A stretch of DNA of 64,000 bases from Brachionus plicatilis (Eukaryota; Rotifera; Eurotatoria; Ploima; Brachionidae): the NCBI GenBank assembly GCA_010279815.1, contig QEOQ01000658.1, forward strand, positions 356,124 through 420,123. Direction: 5' to 3'. Of the stretch, positions 1 through 11,666 are shown one piece after another (position 1 is the stretch's first letter; every line of letters begins with the position of its first letter). Made by a program: the position numbers and the translations under genes. Below the pieces are notes generated by a model. It was not told the origin of the DNA, did no database searches, and saw only the letters and a program-made list of their open reading frames with translations.

Positions 1-523
1 TCTATCTCATGAATGAGCTTATACAGTTTCCATTCTTTTAAAAATTTATAAGTTGTAAATTTTAAGTTTAAGTTCAAGAAATTCAATTTGAAAAAGACGT
101 GGTCGACCCCAAAGGCTAAGTCGGCTCTAAAAATTGATTAAATTTTTTTTGTTTTATGCTTAACTTGCTTTATTTTATGCGAGACTAATTTTTATATGCT
201 TAAAGACTAAATCTTTATACGTTACTTAATTTTTTTTGGTTTATGCGCTATTAAATTTTTTTTTATACTATAATTTTTTTTTTTTATGCGTCAAATACAT
301 TTTTCGAATTTTTTTTATTCTGTTTCAATTAGTATATTATCTTACGGGTTCATAAAAATTAAAAGGTCTTGAAAATATTTTCCGCAATGCTAATTATTTT
401 ATAAATTGTTATTCAAAAAAATTCGAATATTTTTTCTCACTAATTTACTTTTTTTTTTAATTTCTATCATCACCTGAATTTGTGTTAGTAATATTAATTA
501 TTATAAGAGATATTCGTATTAAC
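1..523. other. AT-rich intergenic DNA
   Basis: Poly-A and poly-T rich sequence with no open frame or repeat structure that I can support. Confidence 0.6.
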
Positions 524-600
524 CAGAGTTGTTTATAAGTCACAAGTCTTAATTCAAGTCCAAGTTCGGATTTGAAAAAAAAAACTTTGGTCTTTTCCAA
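524..600 (+). repeat. hAT-family MITE fragment (left end)
   Basis: The segment starts CAGAGTTGTTTATAAGTC and continues with runs of AAGTC/AAGTCC. This matches the left terminal inverted repeat of the hAT-type MITE family seen complete at 9371-9612 and 26007-26137. No matching right end is visible, so the copy is truncated. Confidence 0.6.
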
Positions 601-2510
601 AAAAAATTCAGATAAAATCATTAATTGCTCTAAAATGTTTCTAACAGAAAAGTGCAGTGCAAGTGCAGTTTAACACCATCAGTTACTTTAAAAGTTTTTT
701 TAAAACAAAAATTTTTCCTGAATAGAAATGTTCTGTAATTGATGAACCATGAAATGTAGTTCTTTAAATGATTAATTGTTTATATAGTACCTTTTCTTTT
801 TTAAATTATAATAAAATATTCAAATAAAAATATTGATCAATTTAATTTTTAAAAAAAATCGGCATCTTGAAGTTAATGATCAATTCAAAATATCATTTCA
901 ATTCAAAAAGTTTATCCTTAGAAATTAAAAAAATTTTGATTTAAATTAAATAATTGTAATGTAACATGCTTTACATACAATGTAGATTTAGAAAATTAAA
1001 AAAAATTGAAAAAAACATTTTCTCAATCCATTGATAATCAATTTTTGTATTTAAATATATTAACTAATTTTTTGTAAAGTTTGAAAGCTTTTTTTCATTC
1101 CTTGTGTGTGTGAAAATCTGTTTAGATTAGACTTTAATAAACATAATTCAAAATATTAAATTAATTGAAATTCTATATATATTTAGTAATTTTCAGTAAT
1201 TTTGTATGTAAACACCATTAATAAACTAGTCCATGTTATAATTGATTTAGTTTTAGTCATGTGCATTAATAATAGTTTTTTAAGAATTATTTTTCTGCTC
1301 CATCAAAACTTCAAAAAACCAAAATTATTAATATTATATTTTTCCTATTTTTTAATTTGTTGGGAAACTTTGAAAAAAATATAGGAAAAAATTGATAATA
1401 TTAAAAAAATAATATAAAATTTCTTAATTTAGGGTCAGATTCGCAATAAATTAATAAATTCGAGTGGGTTTACTGCTATTTACACAGATAATTTGCAAAG
1501 GTTTACTTTATGTCTAAAATTAAATTAATAATATCGTGGATTAGTTGGTAAACGGTTCCTTCCCTATTACTAGATTTTTGAGTTAAAATCTAATATTTAA
1601 GGTAATCAAATTTATTTTAGAGTTTTTTATTTGAATTTTAAGAAATTAAGAACAGAAAAAAATTAATTTTTTAAAAGATCTTAATACAAATTCCGGCAAA
1701 TAGCTTTAATTTCATTAGTTGCAGATTGTGGTGTTTCAACCACAAACTAGCACTAAGATATTCAAGTGCTTGCTAAATTATATGTATGAAAATATACATA
1801 AAATTTTATTAGATATATTTGATTATTTATACAGATAAAGATTTTTTAAGATAACCTTGCTTGATTTTTCTTAATGGTGAAACTTTTTAAAAAGCGTTTG
1901 AAAAAGCGGAAAATTCATTAAAAACTAATCGTTCGGTTTTAAAAGCTAAATAATAAAAAACTTTTGATTCAAAATATTAAGAAAATATTTTTTTGGTTCT
2001 ACTCATAAAATCTTTTTTTAATTTACATCGTTATCTTATTAATCGTTTATTGAAAAGAAATAAATCCAATTTAATAAAAAAAATTTGCTTTCTTAAAAAA
2101 ATAGATGGGTTAGATTAAAAATTTAATAATTTTAATAAATGATAACTGCCATTAATTCAGATTATTTACTTTTTTCCAAATTTTAGTAAATTTTACTGTT
2201 CAAAATTCTTTTTTTACATTAATTAACGTAAAAATTGGTAAATATTTTTTTCTCAATTTTTTTTTGAATTTCTTTAACTTACTGAAAAAAGTTAAATGTT
2301 TTTAATTAATTTTTCAAAATTTTTCGTAAAATAGCCGAAATTTACCAAATTTTATATAAATTTTCGATTATTTCGATTTTCGGAAAATTACCAAAAACCC
2401 TAGTATCAAATCAGCACTGCATAAGATTGCATAAATAAGAATTATTTTGAATTATGTTGTCTTATTTCTTAAGAAAGCTACTTAGCTTAATTTTCTTTTC
2501 TTCTTTTTTA
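601..2510. other. AT-rich intergenic DNA with small repeat relics
   Basis: No gene recognised. Two small relics occur. At 1536-1600 there is a tRNA-like stretch with an A-box-like TTAGTTGGTAAACGG followed by GAGTTAAAATC, too decayed to call. At 1878-1953 the + strand reads TF*KAFEKAENSLKT, closely resembling the coding relic at 39001-39085. A solo transposon-like end (AAATCAGCACTG) may finish near 2419. Confidence 0.5.
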
Positions 2511-2519
2511 CATAGTTTT

Positions 2520-2640
2520 TACATTTGGCTTAGAACGGCCACTTTCTTTTTTCAAGATAATAAAGCACTTTACCCAAAACCAACCACCATTTGATAGCTT
2601 CGGCCTCCCCTACAAGCAAGAGCTCCACAATCACATTTGA
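2520..2640 (-). other. Higher-complexity segment, possible exon relic
   Basis: This is the least AT-biased stretch of the first 2.8 kb. On the minus strand (2636-2574) one frame reads CDCGALACRGG and then ends in a stop about 21 codons in. A stop lies just upstream and no convincing splice acceptor joins it to another exon. The cysteine spacing loosely recalls post-SET tails, but the match is too short to name. Confidence 0.2.
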
Positions 2641-2870
2641 TTTAAATTTAAAACTTTTGTGAAAAATTTAATTAAAAGCAGCATTTTTATTTGTTTATTT
2701 TGTTAGTTTATTGACAAAAAAATAACTCTCTTTATTAAATAAAGTATTTTAATATTAATTGTTTGAAAAAATCTTATGACTTGATAAAAAAAAATTCAAA
2801 AGAAAAAAAATAATGTCCGAAAAAAACCTCTAATAATTTATTAATTCGACCATACTTTCTCATTATACAC

Positions 2871-4115
2871 CTAACTAGAATAAAGTCGATTCAAAAATAA
2901 GAGAATAACCACTATCAAGTTCAAATAATTGCTTTTGTTTGATTTTGCTGAACACACCACCAAATTTGGCTGCATACATCGGCCTTCAAATTGGTTAAAT
3001 CTAAGATTGTTTGGACATCTTGAATGATTGAACACTCGATTATCACGACACGTGAAAAAGTATTGACAACTGGGCCGGTTTTGGTCTAAATATATTCCTT
3101 GAGGTTTGTTAACACAATTGGGAACCATGTCACATAAACTCGGGTCCTCGTTGGCAAAATAATTGCACGGACTGGTACAATCTTTTCTAATTCCACATTT
3201 TACTTTTGAATAGTCCAGACATTGCTTGGAGTAGGGATCAAATAGCAAGGGATATTGACACAACTGAATGACCAGACGTCCATTAATACACTCATAATAT
3301 CGGCAACAACTTTTGGGATCAGCAAACCGATACTTTTCTTTGTTTGCTGGACACTTTGGCGCACACTTGGAATTTTGCTGCCAGTCACACACTTGCTTAT
3401 CCTGCCTATAATACAATCCAGGCTCGCACAGAATAACCTGATCCCTGCCGCCATTGCAAAAGTGGTATGCCGTGCAATCGTAAGGGTTGGGAAAAAATCC
3501 CGTCACATCCATTGGGCATTCAATGGAGCCGTACAATTCCTTAAGAGCCGCTACTGACTGAGCACTATTGGGCATCAGGCTGTTGTATCCTCCAGACATC
3601 AGTCCATTGTGCGCACTAGACACAGTGGTTGGTTTTTTTAGACTGGGACAGTCTGAATCGAGAGGCCAAACACAATTGGCTTCTGATTGCTTCCACATAA
3701 GTCCTCCCTGGCATGTGAATATTTTTGCTTGGCCTTCTTGGCAATAGATGTACTTTTTGCAGTCATTTGGAAAAGGCAGATAGCCGTAGTCTTCTGATGA
3801 GCATACGTTGTCTGAGATGGATGCCGATGTGAGCGTATCTGGTATGCCCATATGGGTAAAAGTGATCATATTGTTCGCACTTTTTTGACTATTCATTTGC
3901 TTAGTTGATGTTAGTTTTGGGCTATATTTGGTGTTAATTTGCTTGCAGTCGACGTTCATCGGCCAGTCACATAGACCAGTTTTGGGATTGAAAAAAAGGT
4001 CTTCTTCACAAGCGCGCACTGAATGAGTGCCGCCATCACATATATGGTACACCCAACAGTCAGTTTTGTCCGGGAAAAATCCGTCCTTTGTACATTTAAA
4101 ATAACTATGAACCAT
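2871..4115 (-). CDS. Secreted or surface protein with five chitin-binding (CBM14/peritrophin-A) domains
   Basis: The 414-residue frame contains repeated six-cysteine modules of the CBM14 type, with the usual C-x-G-x-F/Y-P-x-x-x-D-C-x-x-Y start and a C-D-W-P-like end. Domains lie at about 8-57, 105-157, 200-252, 256-308 and a more divergent one at about 316-390. CBM14 proteins bind chitin in cuticle, peritrophic membrane, egg coats or jaws. The last 17 residues are hydrophobic and could be a membrane or GPI-anchor signal. The frame starts directly in domain 1 with no signal peptide. A CATAG acceptor-like site sits just after the first ATG, so a short upstream exon carrying the signal peptide is likely and the true start is uncertain. 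Codons are far less AT-biased than the flanks. Confidence 0.88.
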   Translation of the reverse strand: MVHSYFKCTKDGFFPDKTDCWVYHICDGGTHSVRACEEDLFFNPKTGLCDWPMNVDCKQINTKYSPKLTSTKQMNSQKSANNMITFTHMGIPDTLTSASISDNVCSSEDYGYLPFPNDCKKYIYCQEGQAKIFTCQGGLMWKQSEANCVWPLDSDCPSLKKPTTVSSAHNGLMSGGYNSLMPNSAQSVAALKELYGSIECPMDVTGFFPNPYDCTAYHFCNGGRDQVILCEPGLYYRQDKQVCDWQQNSKCAPKCPANKEKYRFADPKSCCRYYECINGRLVIQLCQYPLLFDPYSKQCLDYSKVKCGIRKDCTSPCNYFANEDPSLCDMVPNCVNKPQGIYLDQNRPSCQYFFTCRDNRVFNHSRCPNNLRFNQFEGRCMQPNLVVCSAKSNKSNYLNLIVVILLFLNRLYSS

Positions 4116-5169
4116 TTTGATAACTTAAAAGAAATAAATTTAACTTAAAAGCTTAAAATTTTTTTTTTTTTTTTTACCCAATTGAATAAAAAATTATATA
4201 GGTAATTAATTTAATCATCTTCCATGGCCATTCATGAAAAGTTAGCACAAAAAATTTAAAATAGTCGCATTTGTATTTAAGACAATTTGTAGCTTAACAT
4301 TTTAAGTGAAATCTAAATGTAAAACTAGAATTTTAATTGTTTTTATTCTTTTTTTTTTTTTTTATTTTCAAATAAAGGATATCTTTAATCAAATGAAGGA
4401 ATCCGGAACGTAAACAAAAAACCGCCCGCAAATAAACCAATTTCTTCTTCTTCTTATTATTATAAAATAATTTTTGCAAATTAGCTTCTCTCAAACTTTT
4501 ATATGTTTAATTAATAGGCAAAGATTGGGGATTAAGAGACTTAGAGAATCTGGGTGGTAATTGACCATGTGAACGAAGGCCTATTTTATGCAATTCTAAC
4601 AATAGGACAAAAACAAAGCCATAATTTCAATTTTTTTCTATGTTGCTTTTCATTGTGGTTGATATTTTAGTACGGATCTGTTTGCTTGGAGGCAGATTCA
4701 AGCGCACACAGGGACTCTATAAAAAATATATCATTTAATACCTTGAACTTGAAGCAAATTCGTTGTTTGTTTGTAGATTAGTCTATTTTTTTGCCTAATA
4801 AGCCGTTTTTATAAACAAGAATATTGTTTCTTATAATTGTTTTTTAGAGGATTTAATTTTTTTCAAATTGAAAACGTTTAAATTTATTAAATTGTCTCCA
4901 CAAGCATAAACCTCATTGAGCTTTATATCTCTTAATCTAGCGTGATTAAGAAACCATTGTAATTTTTGTTTACTTTTTCCAAGACTAAGACTGGCCTTTT
5001 ATTCAAATTGTACCAAAATATTAAGTCATTGACTCGTTTTTTTTTGGGGATATTAGTAATCCCTTCAAATAACTATTTTAAATGCATCACTTATAGCTCT
5101 TAATTTAATCTAAAGACTACAATAAATTTTCACAAAAAACATCTTTTTAATTCAATAACTCGTTTAAAT
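4116..5169. other. Upstream region of the CBM14 gene
   Basis: No confident gene. A missing 5' exon of the CBM14 gene should lie here on the minus strand. The somewhat richer stretch 4371-4760 is the most likely place, but I could not pick a signal-peptide exon. Confidence 0.4.
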
Positions 5170-5177
5170 CAAAAAAT

Positions 5178-6545
5178 TAGTGATGGGTCAAAACCAAACC
5201 AAGCTGGTGTAGTCTCCTAATTTTTAGCAAAACCAATTTAGCAACCAAATTTGGCTAAACAAAATTTTAGCAGACCAGAAATTTAGTCGAATTTAGTTGG
5301 TTTAGCAAACTTTGCAAACTAAGCTATTAAATTAAAGGTTTTAGAAAGATTCATTGCATCATTATTTTTTGTTCATTGTTTTTAGTGATAATCGTTACCT
5401 CTTCAAAATATTTTTCCAATGTGTTATTGCTTGAGGTTGATGTATTATCCAAGCTATTAGTTTAATCAGAAATACATGCTTGGCTTAAGCTCGAATCAGG
5501 AGATGATTGAGGAAGCTGAGTTGAATAATAGTCTTGATCTAACAAATCATCTTGATTTCGATTATTCTGATATCTATTTCTATTACGAAGTTTTTAGTTC
5601 GAGATAGAAACTAGCGGATTATTACTACTTTTACTCATTTTTACAATTTTGAAATTAACACGTCAATATAAATGTTACAACAGAACTAATTTTAATTTTT
5701 TTTTTAAAAATCCTCTCTTTGTTTAAATAAAATTATGGTGAACTATCAAATGATAGGAAAAAAAATATAGAATTGCAACTAAAGGAAATAAAGCATGAAA
5801 AAAAATTAATATAGAAATTTAAATTTATATAATTTTTTATGTGTGTTTTATTTAACAATTAAAACTAAGAGTCAGAATTTATATTTTAGAACTTAATTAA
5901 GCTATTAAATTATTATTTTAAATATGATTGAAATTATTTTTAATATTTTAAAATTATTCGCCTCTTATTACTAAATTAAGATCAAACAAGAATTTTAAAG
6001 CTTTAAATTCAAATTTGATCAAACAAATCAAAAGAAAAGAAAAGAAGCAAACGATATTTATAACTTTGTTGAGCAAATTTGTACTGATTCTGTTAAAACG
6101 ACTTTATATTCTATATTAATAAATATTCTACATTTTTTTTCTATCTTTTTTTTCTTTAAAAAGTCGATTCTATATTTAATCAAATCAAAATTTTCTATTT
6201 TTTTTTCTATCATTTGGCACTCTTAAAATAAAAAAAATTCAATCTTTTGAACGTTGACCAAAATTGTTAAACGGAAATTTTAATTTTTTATTTTTTTGTT
6301 TTGCTAAAATTATCACACCTTATCAGTTTTAATAATATGCTCTTTAAATTAATTAATAAAGGCTTGAATTTATACAAATAAAAACGCTATAATTATTCTC
6401 ATAAATTTTTGGAATGTTTAGCAGTTTTTTGTTTGCTTAGCAATGCTAGTTTGGTCAACCAAATTTGGTTTACTAATTTTAGTTAACCAAAACCAAGGCA
6501 TGATTTTTTAGCTAATTAAAAAAAACAAAAAAAATCCCATCACTA
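5178..6545. mobile_element. hAT-type DNA transposon, degenerate
   Basis: The element begins TAGTGATGGG and ends with its exact reverse complement CCCATCACTA. It is flanked by an exact 8-bp duplication, CAAAAAAT, at 5170-5177 and 6546-6553. An 8-bp target duplication with a TAGTGATGGG-like end is typical of hAT elements. The subterminal regions (5185-5330 and 6410-6530) repeat TTTGGTTAACC/ACCAAATTTGG-like words in both orientations. The interior holds one decayed first exon of a transposase on the minus strand, with no readable catalytic core, so the copy is non-autonomous. Confidence 0.85.
5399..5638 (-). pseudogene. Decayed 5' exon of the hAT element's transposase
   Basis: From an ATG at 5638 the minus strand gives 80 codons ending at a GAG|GTAACG donor. 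It is rich in Ser, Asn and Gln (for example DDLLDQDYYSTQLPQSSPDS) and ends NTLEKYFEE. Two in-frame stops interrupt it, after SISN and after ACISD. Its position inside the TIR pair suggests the transposase N-terminal exon. The BED finger and the catalytic region were not found. Confidence 0.45.
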
Positions 6546-6553
6546 CAAAAAAT

Positions 6554-8479
6554 ACGTTTATGTATTTATTTATTAAATTTTATAATTCAAATCTTCTTAT
6601 GTATTTTTTCATTTTTATCATATTACTATTATTAATCATATGAATTAACTAATTAAATCGAGATGGTCTAAACTTATAAACGATAACCCTATGGGTCGAA
6701 TAATCGGAGTAAAGGCTGCTGCTTCTACATATTAAAAACTCATTCATAAATTTTTATTTTATTTTTATTCATATTTTTAAATCTTGTCATCAATTAAACA
6801 TCGCCAGTAGGCGTTTAATGAAATTAAAAATAAAAAAAAATTCAAAAAATACAAATATCTTCTAGAGAAAAAATTGAAAAAAATTTATTTTAGCAACAGC
6901 TAAAATTGTGAGTTTTCTTCTTATTTGAAAAATAAAGTAAACATTTACGATGAGCTAATTCTGGCTAAAAATCTGATCCAGCTCTAAAACAAAAATGACC
7001 AACTAAATATTTATCTAGTCAAAAGATTTCTATTTCTTTCGCTTTTGTTCAAACTAATTAACAAAAGAAAAGAAAATTTCAACTCCTAGATTGCAATTTG
7101 GCTCATAAGTCCGAAATAAACTAGTTTTGGCTCGTTAAAAACGCAAAAAAGTTAATGACAAAATATTTTTCTTTGTTTATTTTCCATCGTAAATATTAAA
7201 TTGGTTTAACATTATCGACGACAAACGAAAAAAAAAATTAATAAGCTAAACTATACCGATATCCATTGATTATTTGTACAGTTTGGCCATTTAGACCGGC
7301 GCGCGGACAACCAGCTCTAGCTTTAATATATAGTCTTTGAACATAGCTCGCATACTTGTGAATGTTACTTGCATATTTACATCAAGAATTAATACATTAT
7401 ACAAACAGCTAAATCTCTTAGTAAACAAAATATTTCAATCTGATCTGAATGCCCTAGACGGCGAATCGAGTAAACATAGAAAATAAGGCCCAAATAAATA
7501 TGCTTTAATAAGATAAACAAATAGATTAGTTTTTTTAGCGATCACTTTGGACCTATTCTTTTTAATGTTTGCAATTAAATTTCCCATGTAATTTGAGAGA
7601 TTTTGCTAAGATTTTTTCTTACTTTTTAATACAGTCAACTTGTCTAAATAATCACAGTAGTTAGCCCAAAGAGTTGATTGTGTTACCATTTCACCAAGTA
7701 ATCTATATTTGTTTTAGCATTTCCCAAATCCAACCAGTTAATTAATCATTTTATTTGACTCCATTTTTTCTTTTAGATCTAAGATCTTTCATTTCCTGAA
7801 AAGATCAACAATTTAAGTATTAAAAATTCAAAATTTAAACTGCTAATCACTTTGGCAAATTTTAAGTTCAGAACATTTTTTTCAATAAATAGTCAGTTTA
7901 ACTGCTATAACACAGTTATTAAGCTTTTGCCACAATTTTATCTGTTTGTTTCAATTAAAAACATTTTTTTTTAAATTAAAAACAGCCAAAAAGATAAAAT
8001 AGATTCTTTTATCAAAGAGCAAAATTTTTCTCTATATTAGTTGCCTTCATAGTATAGTTGTGGTCGGTCTTTCCATGAGAACGAGATAAAGGCTTAATTA
8101 ATGTTTAAATTTCTAAAATTTTCACTCAACTCGTCAAGAGAATTCATGTCAATGTTTTTGAAAAAAAAATATTTTTTAGTCTAATTGAATTAATTTTAGC
8201 TATTTTGAACTAAGCTAATTTAATTTAACAATTAAGTCTAAAAATATATTTAGCTATTTTGACATAGAGCCCAAAAAGCAATCCTCCTATTCTGCCTTCA
8301 CTGAAGGAATTGTCTTCCTCAACATCAGACTCATAGCGCTCTATAAATTGTTATTTTTCATTCTTTTTTCCAATGAGCAAATTGAAGATTTATAGTAAAA
8401 AGTTTATGAAGATTCTATAAATTATTTTATCTTCCCTTATTTTTTTTTATAATTGTAAAATTCTTAACTATGGTAAATA
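6554..8479. other. Intergenic DNA with a LINE-like 3' tail
   Basis: No gene recognised. At about 6795-6840 a short hairpin (CATCGCC..GGCG) is followed by an A-rich tail, the same arrangement as at 50788-50850. It looks like the 3' end of a non-LTR retroposon on the + strand. A GC-rich patch at 7293-7318 shows nothing I can name. Confidence 0.4.
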
Positions 8480-9152
8480 TTCAAAACAGCATTGATCAAA
8501 ATAAAATAATCATAATAGCAATATTAGAATAGCGAAATTTAGAATAGCAATAAAGTATCAAAATAGCAATGTTTAAATTAGCGAATTCAAAACAACATAA
8601 TTAGAATAGCGACACTTTTATTAAGTTCAAAATAGCATAGACCAGTTTATTAATCAATTAGAAAAAAAAATATATTAATAATAAAGCTAGATTGTGTAAT
8701 GTTTCTAATATTTTTGAAGGATCATACCTTTCCATTACTTTGATAAACGAATCATCATTTAATGAAGTTGAATTTTTGACAATTAAACCACCATTTCCAT
8801 TTTATTCCATTATCATTTTTATTCCATATTTTTATTCCAAAATAACATATTCAAAATAACATAATAATTTTAGAAAACTCAAAATAACACGTTCACAATA
8901 GCTAATTCAAAATAACAAGTTTGAAGCTGGAATAAAAATATGGAATAAACATAATAATTTTAGAAAACTCAAAATAACACGTTCACAATAGCTAATTCAA
9001 AATAACAAGTTATTTTGAACGTGTTATTTTGAGTTTTCTAAAATTATTATGTTATTTTGAATATGTTATTTTGAACTTTAAAACAACATGTAATTTTTGC
9101 TATTATGATATCGCTGTTTTGATTGTCTTATTTTGATCAATGCTATTTTAAC
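8480..9152. mobile_element. Foldback element with internal duplication
   Basis: The outer ends match as inverted repeats around AGCATTGATCAAAATA (left about 8490, right about 9130-9148). The interior is built from words such as AAAATAGC and AAAATAACA in one direction on the left and their complements on the right. A block of about 65 bp starting at 8847 recurs at 8948, and the second copy folds against 9009-9070. No coding potential. Class and target duplication are unclear. Confidence 0.6.
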
Positions 9153-9302
9153 ACACAGTCCTTTATAATATACTTCTCCTTTTTGAGGTTAATTTTCATC
9201 AAATAAATAAGAAAATACAATAATTTTTTGTTGAGTGAGTACTAATTTTTTGAATCAAAATTCTTCCTTTACATTTTCTCTGTATTTTTTGCGCCATAAA
9301 AA

Positions 9303-9930
9303 GTTAAGGCGTTGTGGAATTCAAATGCATACAAATTGAACAAAAATTCTTCCTTTTTGATGAATTAAAACAGAGTTGTTTAAAAGTCCCAAAAAAAAGT
9401 CTAAGTCCGGATTTTTTTTAAATTTGCTAGATCAGGCTTCATATCAAAAAAATTATATACTCTTTGCTTGTCTAATGCAATAGATTTGCCACATATCAGA
9501 ATTTTCTTGCAATTTTAGCATAAATGTCTTCACAATTCTTTTTCAGTATTCAAAATTTTAAAGCCTGGACATTAGGACTTGACTTGAGATTTGTGACTTT
9601 TAAACAAATCTGAATTAAAATTAAATACATTAAAAAAAGCTTACAAAAATACTTCAACATAGTGCAACCTACTTTGTTGCACTTTTTTTTACCTAAAATA
9701 ATTTTTCTCATGTTAAAATAAAGCAAAAAATGAAGCATCAAAAAGATTTAAATTTAAATTGATTATTGATATTATTAAAAAAAAAAGAAAATTAAGATTT
9801 TATTCTGGATAATAAAGGTGCAACAAAGAATGTTGCATTATGTTGCAGTATTTTTAACTTATTTTTTATCAAATTTTATTTGATTCATCAAAAAAGTAAG
9901 AATTTTTGTACAATTTATATTTGGGTTTAA
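9303..9930. mobile_element. Foldback MITE interrupted by a nested hAT MITE
   Basis: This is an older relative of the 59064-59431 element. It shares the terminal region (ACAAATTGAACAAAAATTCTTC) and the internal TGCAACATAGT / GTGCAACAAAG palindrome words at 9653-9690 and 9819-9850. The copy is split at 9370/9613 by the hAT MITE, so it was present before that insertion. The right end is eroded. Confidence 0.6.
9371..9612. mobile_element. hAT-type MITE, complete, 8-bp TSD
   Basis: The terminal inverted repeats are CAGAGTTGTTTAAAAGTC and, reversed, GACTTTTAAACAAATCTG. An exact 8-bp duplication AATTAAAA lies at 9363-9370 and 9613-9620. The interior has AAGTCCGGA/TCCGGACTT-like words and no open frame. 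The copy at 56350-56610 is the same element in the opposite orientation, sharing the internal sequence around GCCACATATCAGAATTT. Confidence 0.88.
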
Positions 9931-10598
9931 TAATACCAAAAGTTATAAAAATTGAAAATTCGTATGTAATAAAAATTAATCAATAGCACCTTCAAAAAAA
10001 TTTAATTTCAATTCATCAATTTGATACTGCTCCATTGAACATAACTTTACTCTTCCGATTTTAGTCGCGAGCAAGTCTATTAGCTAAATGAAATAATAAA
10101 ATCAATTCTTCAACTATAATTTATTTTTTTGTTATTTAAGGAAATTTTTAAATAATTGATTATCAATTATTAATTAATATAATTATTGTGAAAAAAATTC
10201 AATGAATTGAACGTTTCAAAAATATCCAAAAAATGTTATCAAATTAGAAGTTTTAAATTAATTTTTAAACTCTTCAGATGATTCAAATTTTAGGCGAAAT
10301 TCACATATTTTACCATAGAATCAGTGCTCTATCATAATTTAAAGTTTGTTTTCATTAAAGTTACGTAATTTTACTTAATTTTTAAAGAAATATAATTATT
10401 ACCTATGTTAATTTCATGCAAAATGAGTAGTGACAAAAATTTTGATGTTAAAAATAATTTTATTTATTGATATCTAACATAATTAAAACGTGTGAAACGG
10501 GAGCAAAATTGTGTGAATTGATGCAAAAAAAATATAAAAAAAACAAAATTTTTATTGTTACACAAAAGTACTCATTTTGTTACCTTTATCTTCTACTC
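9931..10598. other. AT-rich intergenic DNA
   Basis: Nothing I can support as a gene or repeat. Confidence 0.5.
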
Positions 10599-10748
10599 TT
10601 ATTTTACAATCGACTCAAAATTGGACTCTTCGCCCCTTCTAACACCAATGTCGGTAATGATTTGAGTTTCATTAGGTTGACGAATTAAAGCTTTTGCTGT
10701 AGCTTTTGGGCGACCGGGACTACGTATTTTTTCAAGTGAGAATTTCAT
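10599..10748 (-). CDS. Short unidentified coding-like segment with a GRPK motif
   Basis: The minus strand reads 49 codons from an ATG at 10748 with mixed codon use and the motif RSPGRPKATAKALIRQP. The frame stays open a few codons upstream (EIQIKSR) back to a possible acceptor. A similar GRPKKSKKK tail is found at 18097-18279. Basic GRPK tails occur in AT-hook proteins and at the ends of some transposase-related proteins. This may be a terminal exon or a transposon relic; I do not recognise the family. Confidence 0.3.
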   Translation of the reverse strand: MKFSLEKIRSPGRPKATAKALIRQPNETQIITDIGVRRGEESNFESIVK

Positions 10749-11004
10749 ACGAGACTTTATTTGTATTTCTTCTATTAAAGATAATTTTTACTTTTAAAGT
10801 TGTATATTTGGCAAAAATAATTTATTTTTATTATTATTTATTTATTTGTTTATCTGTTAAGATCAAGATTAAATTTTTCTTTTAAATTTTTTTATTAGAT
10901 CATGCAGCATGACTTTTCAACCAAAATTTTTATCTTCCGTTTACAAAGCCATTTTTCAATTTACAAGAAACAATTTTAAAAAAATTATTATTTTTTTTTG
11001 AATT

Positions 11005-11121
11005 CAACTAAAAATTGAATTCTAAAAAAAATACTCACCCTTTGACCTTCTAGTTTGACTGTCATATTTTTGCAATAATTGCATTTTGATGTAACTACAT
11101 TTGAATCGTTTTGACCAATAA
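11005..11121 (-). pseudogene. Stray duplicate of ninjurin exon 1
   Basis: On the minus strand this segment is nearly identical to 12343-12458: the last 30-odd codons of ninjurin exon 1, its GTGAG donor, and about 30 bp of intron. In the shared coding part the visible change is Ser to Gly (LESQR to LEGQR). The first exon codons and start ATG are missing. It lies 3' of the ninjurin gene and no second set of ninjurin exons follows, so it is a partial duplication. Confidence 0.75.
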
Positions 11122-11666
11122 ATTGAAATTTCTTTTATCTTAAAAATAAAAAATGTTGCCAAGTCATCTGAACAAAGAAGAGAGTTTTACTGTTCATTAA
11201 TAATTTCTCTCAAGAAAAAAATCAGCTCTGTTAAATAAAATACGCTCAGATGATAAATGGCAGTCAAAATCTCAGTATTTTTATTTTCTAACTAATAAGT
11301 TTTGTTTTTTAATATATTTTATACGCGCTTTTAAAACAATTTTCGATTTTTTTCACAAAATTTATAAACTGAAGATAAAAACTTGAGATACCTTGTTATT
11401 AATTTTTTAAATTTTTTTAATTATAAGTGTTTTTTTAAAGGACAACTTAAAAAAGTGAAAAAAAACAAGCTGGTATTGATTTATTTTAATAAGTATAATC
11501 TTTAATATATTGGTGAATTTAATTAAATATTTTGGGGAAAAAATAAAAATGACTTTTCAAGTATAAATATAGACGGTCCTTTAAGTTTACGAGCTTTTTG
11601 CTTCAGATAAAAAAAATAGGTTTTTTTTAAAATATATATTTAAAATCAATTAAAAATTAGAAAAAA

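Noticed and set aside
1536..1600. Possible tRNA gene
   Set aside because: A-box-like and B-box-like words are present, but no acceptor stem or proper anticodon arm can be drawn. At most a tRNA-derived repeat relic.
8046..8100. tRNA-like start (AGTATAGTTGTGGTCGGT)
   Set aside because: No B box and no acceptor-stem pairing.
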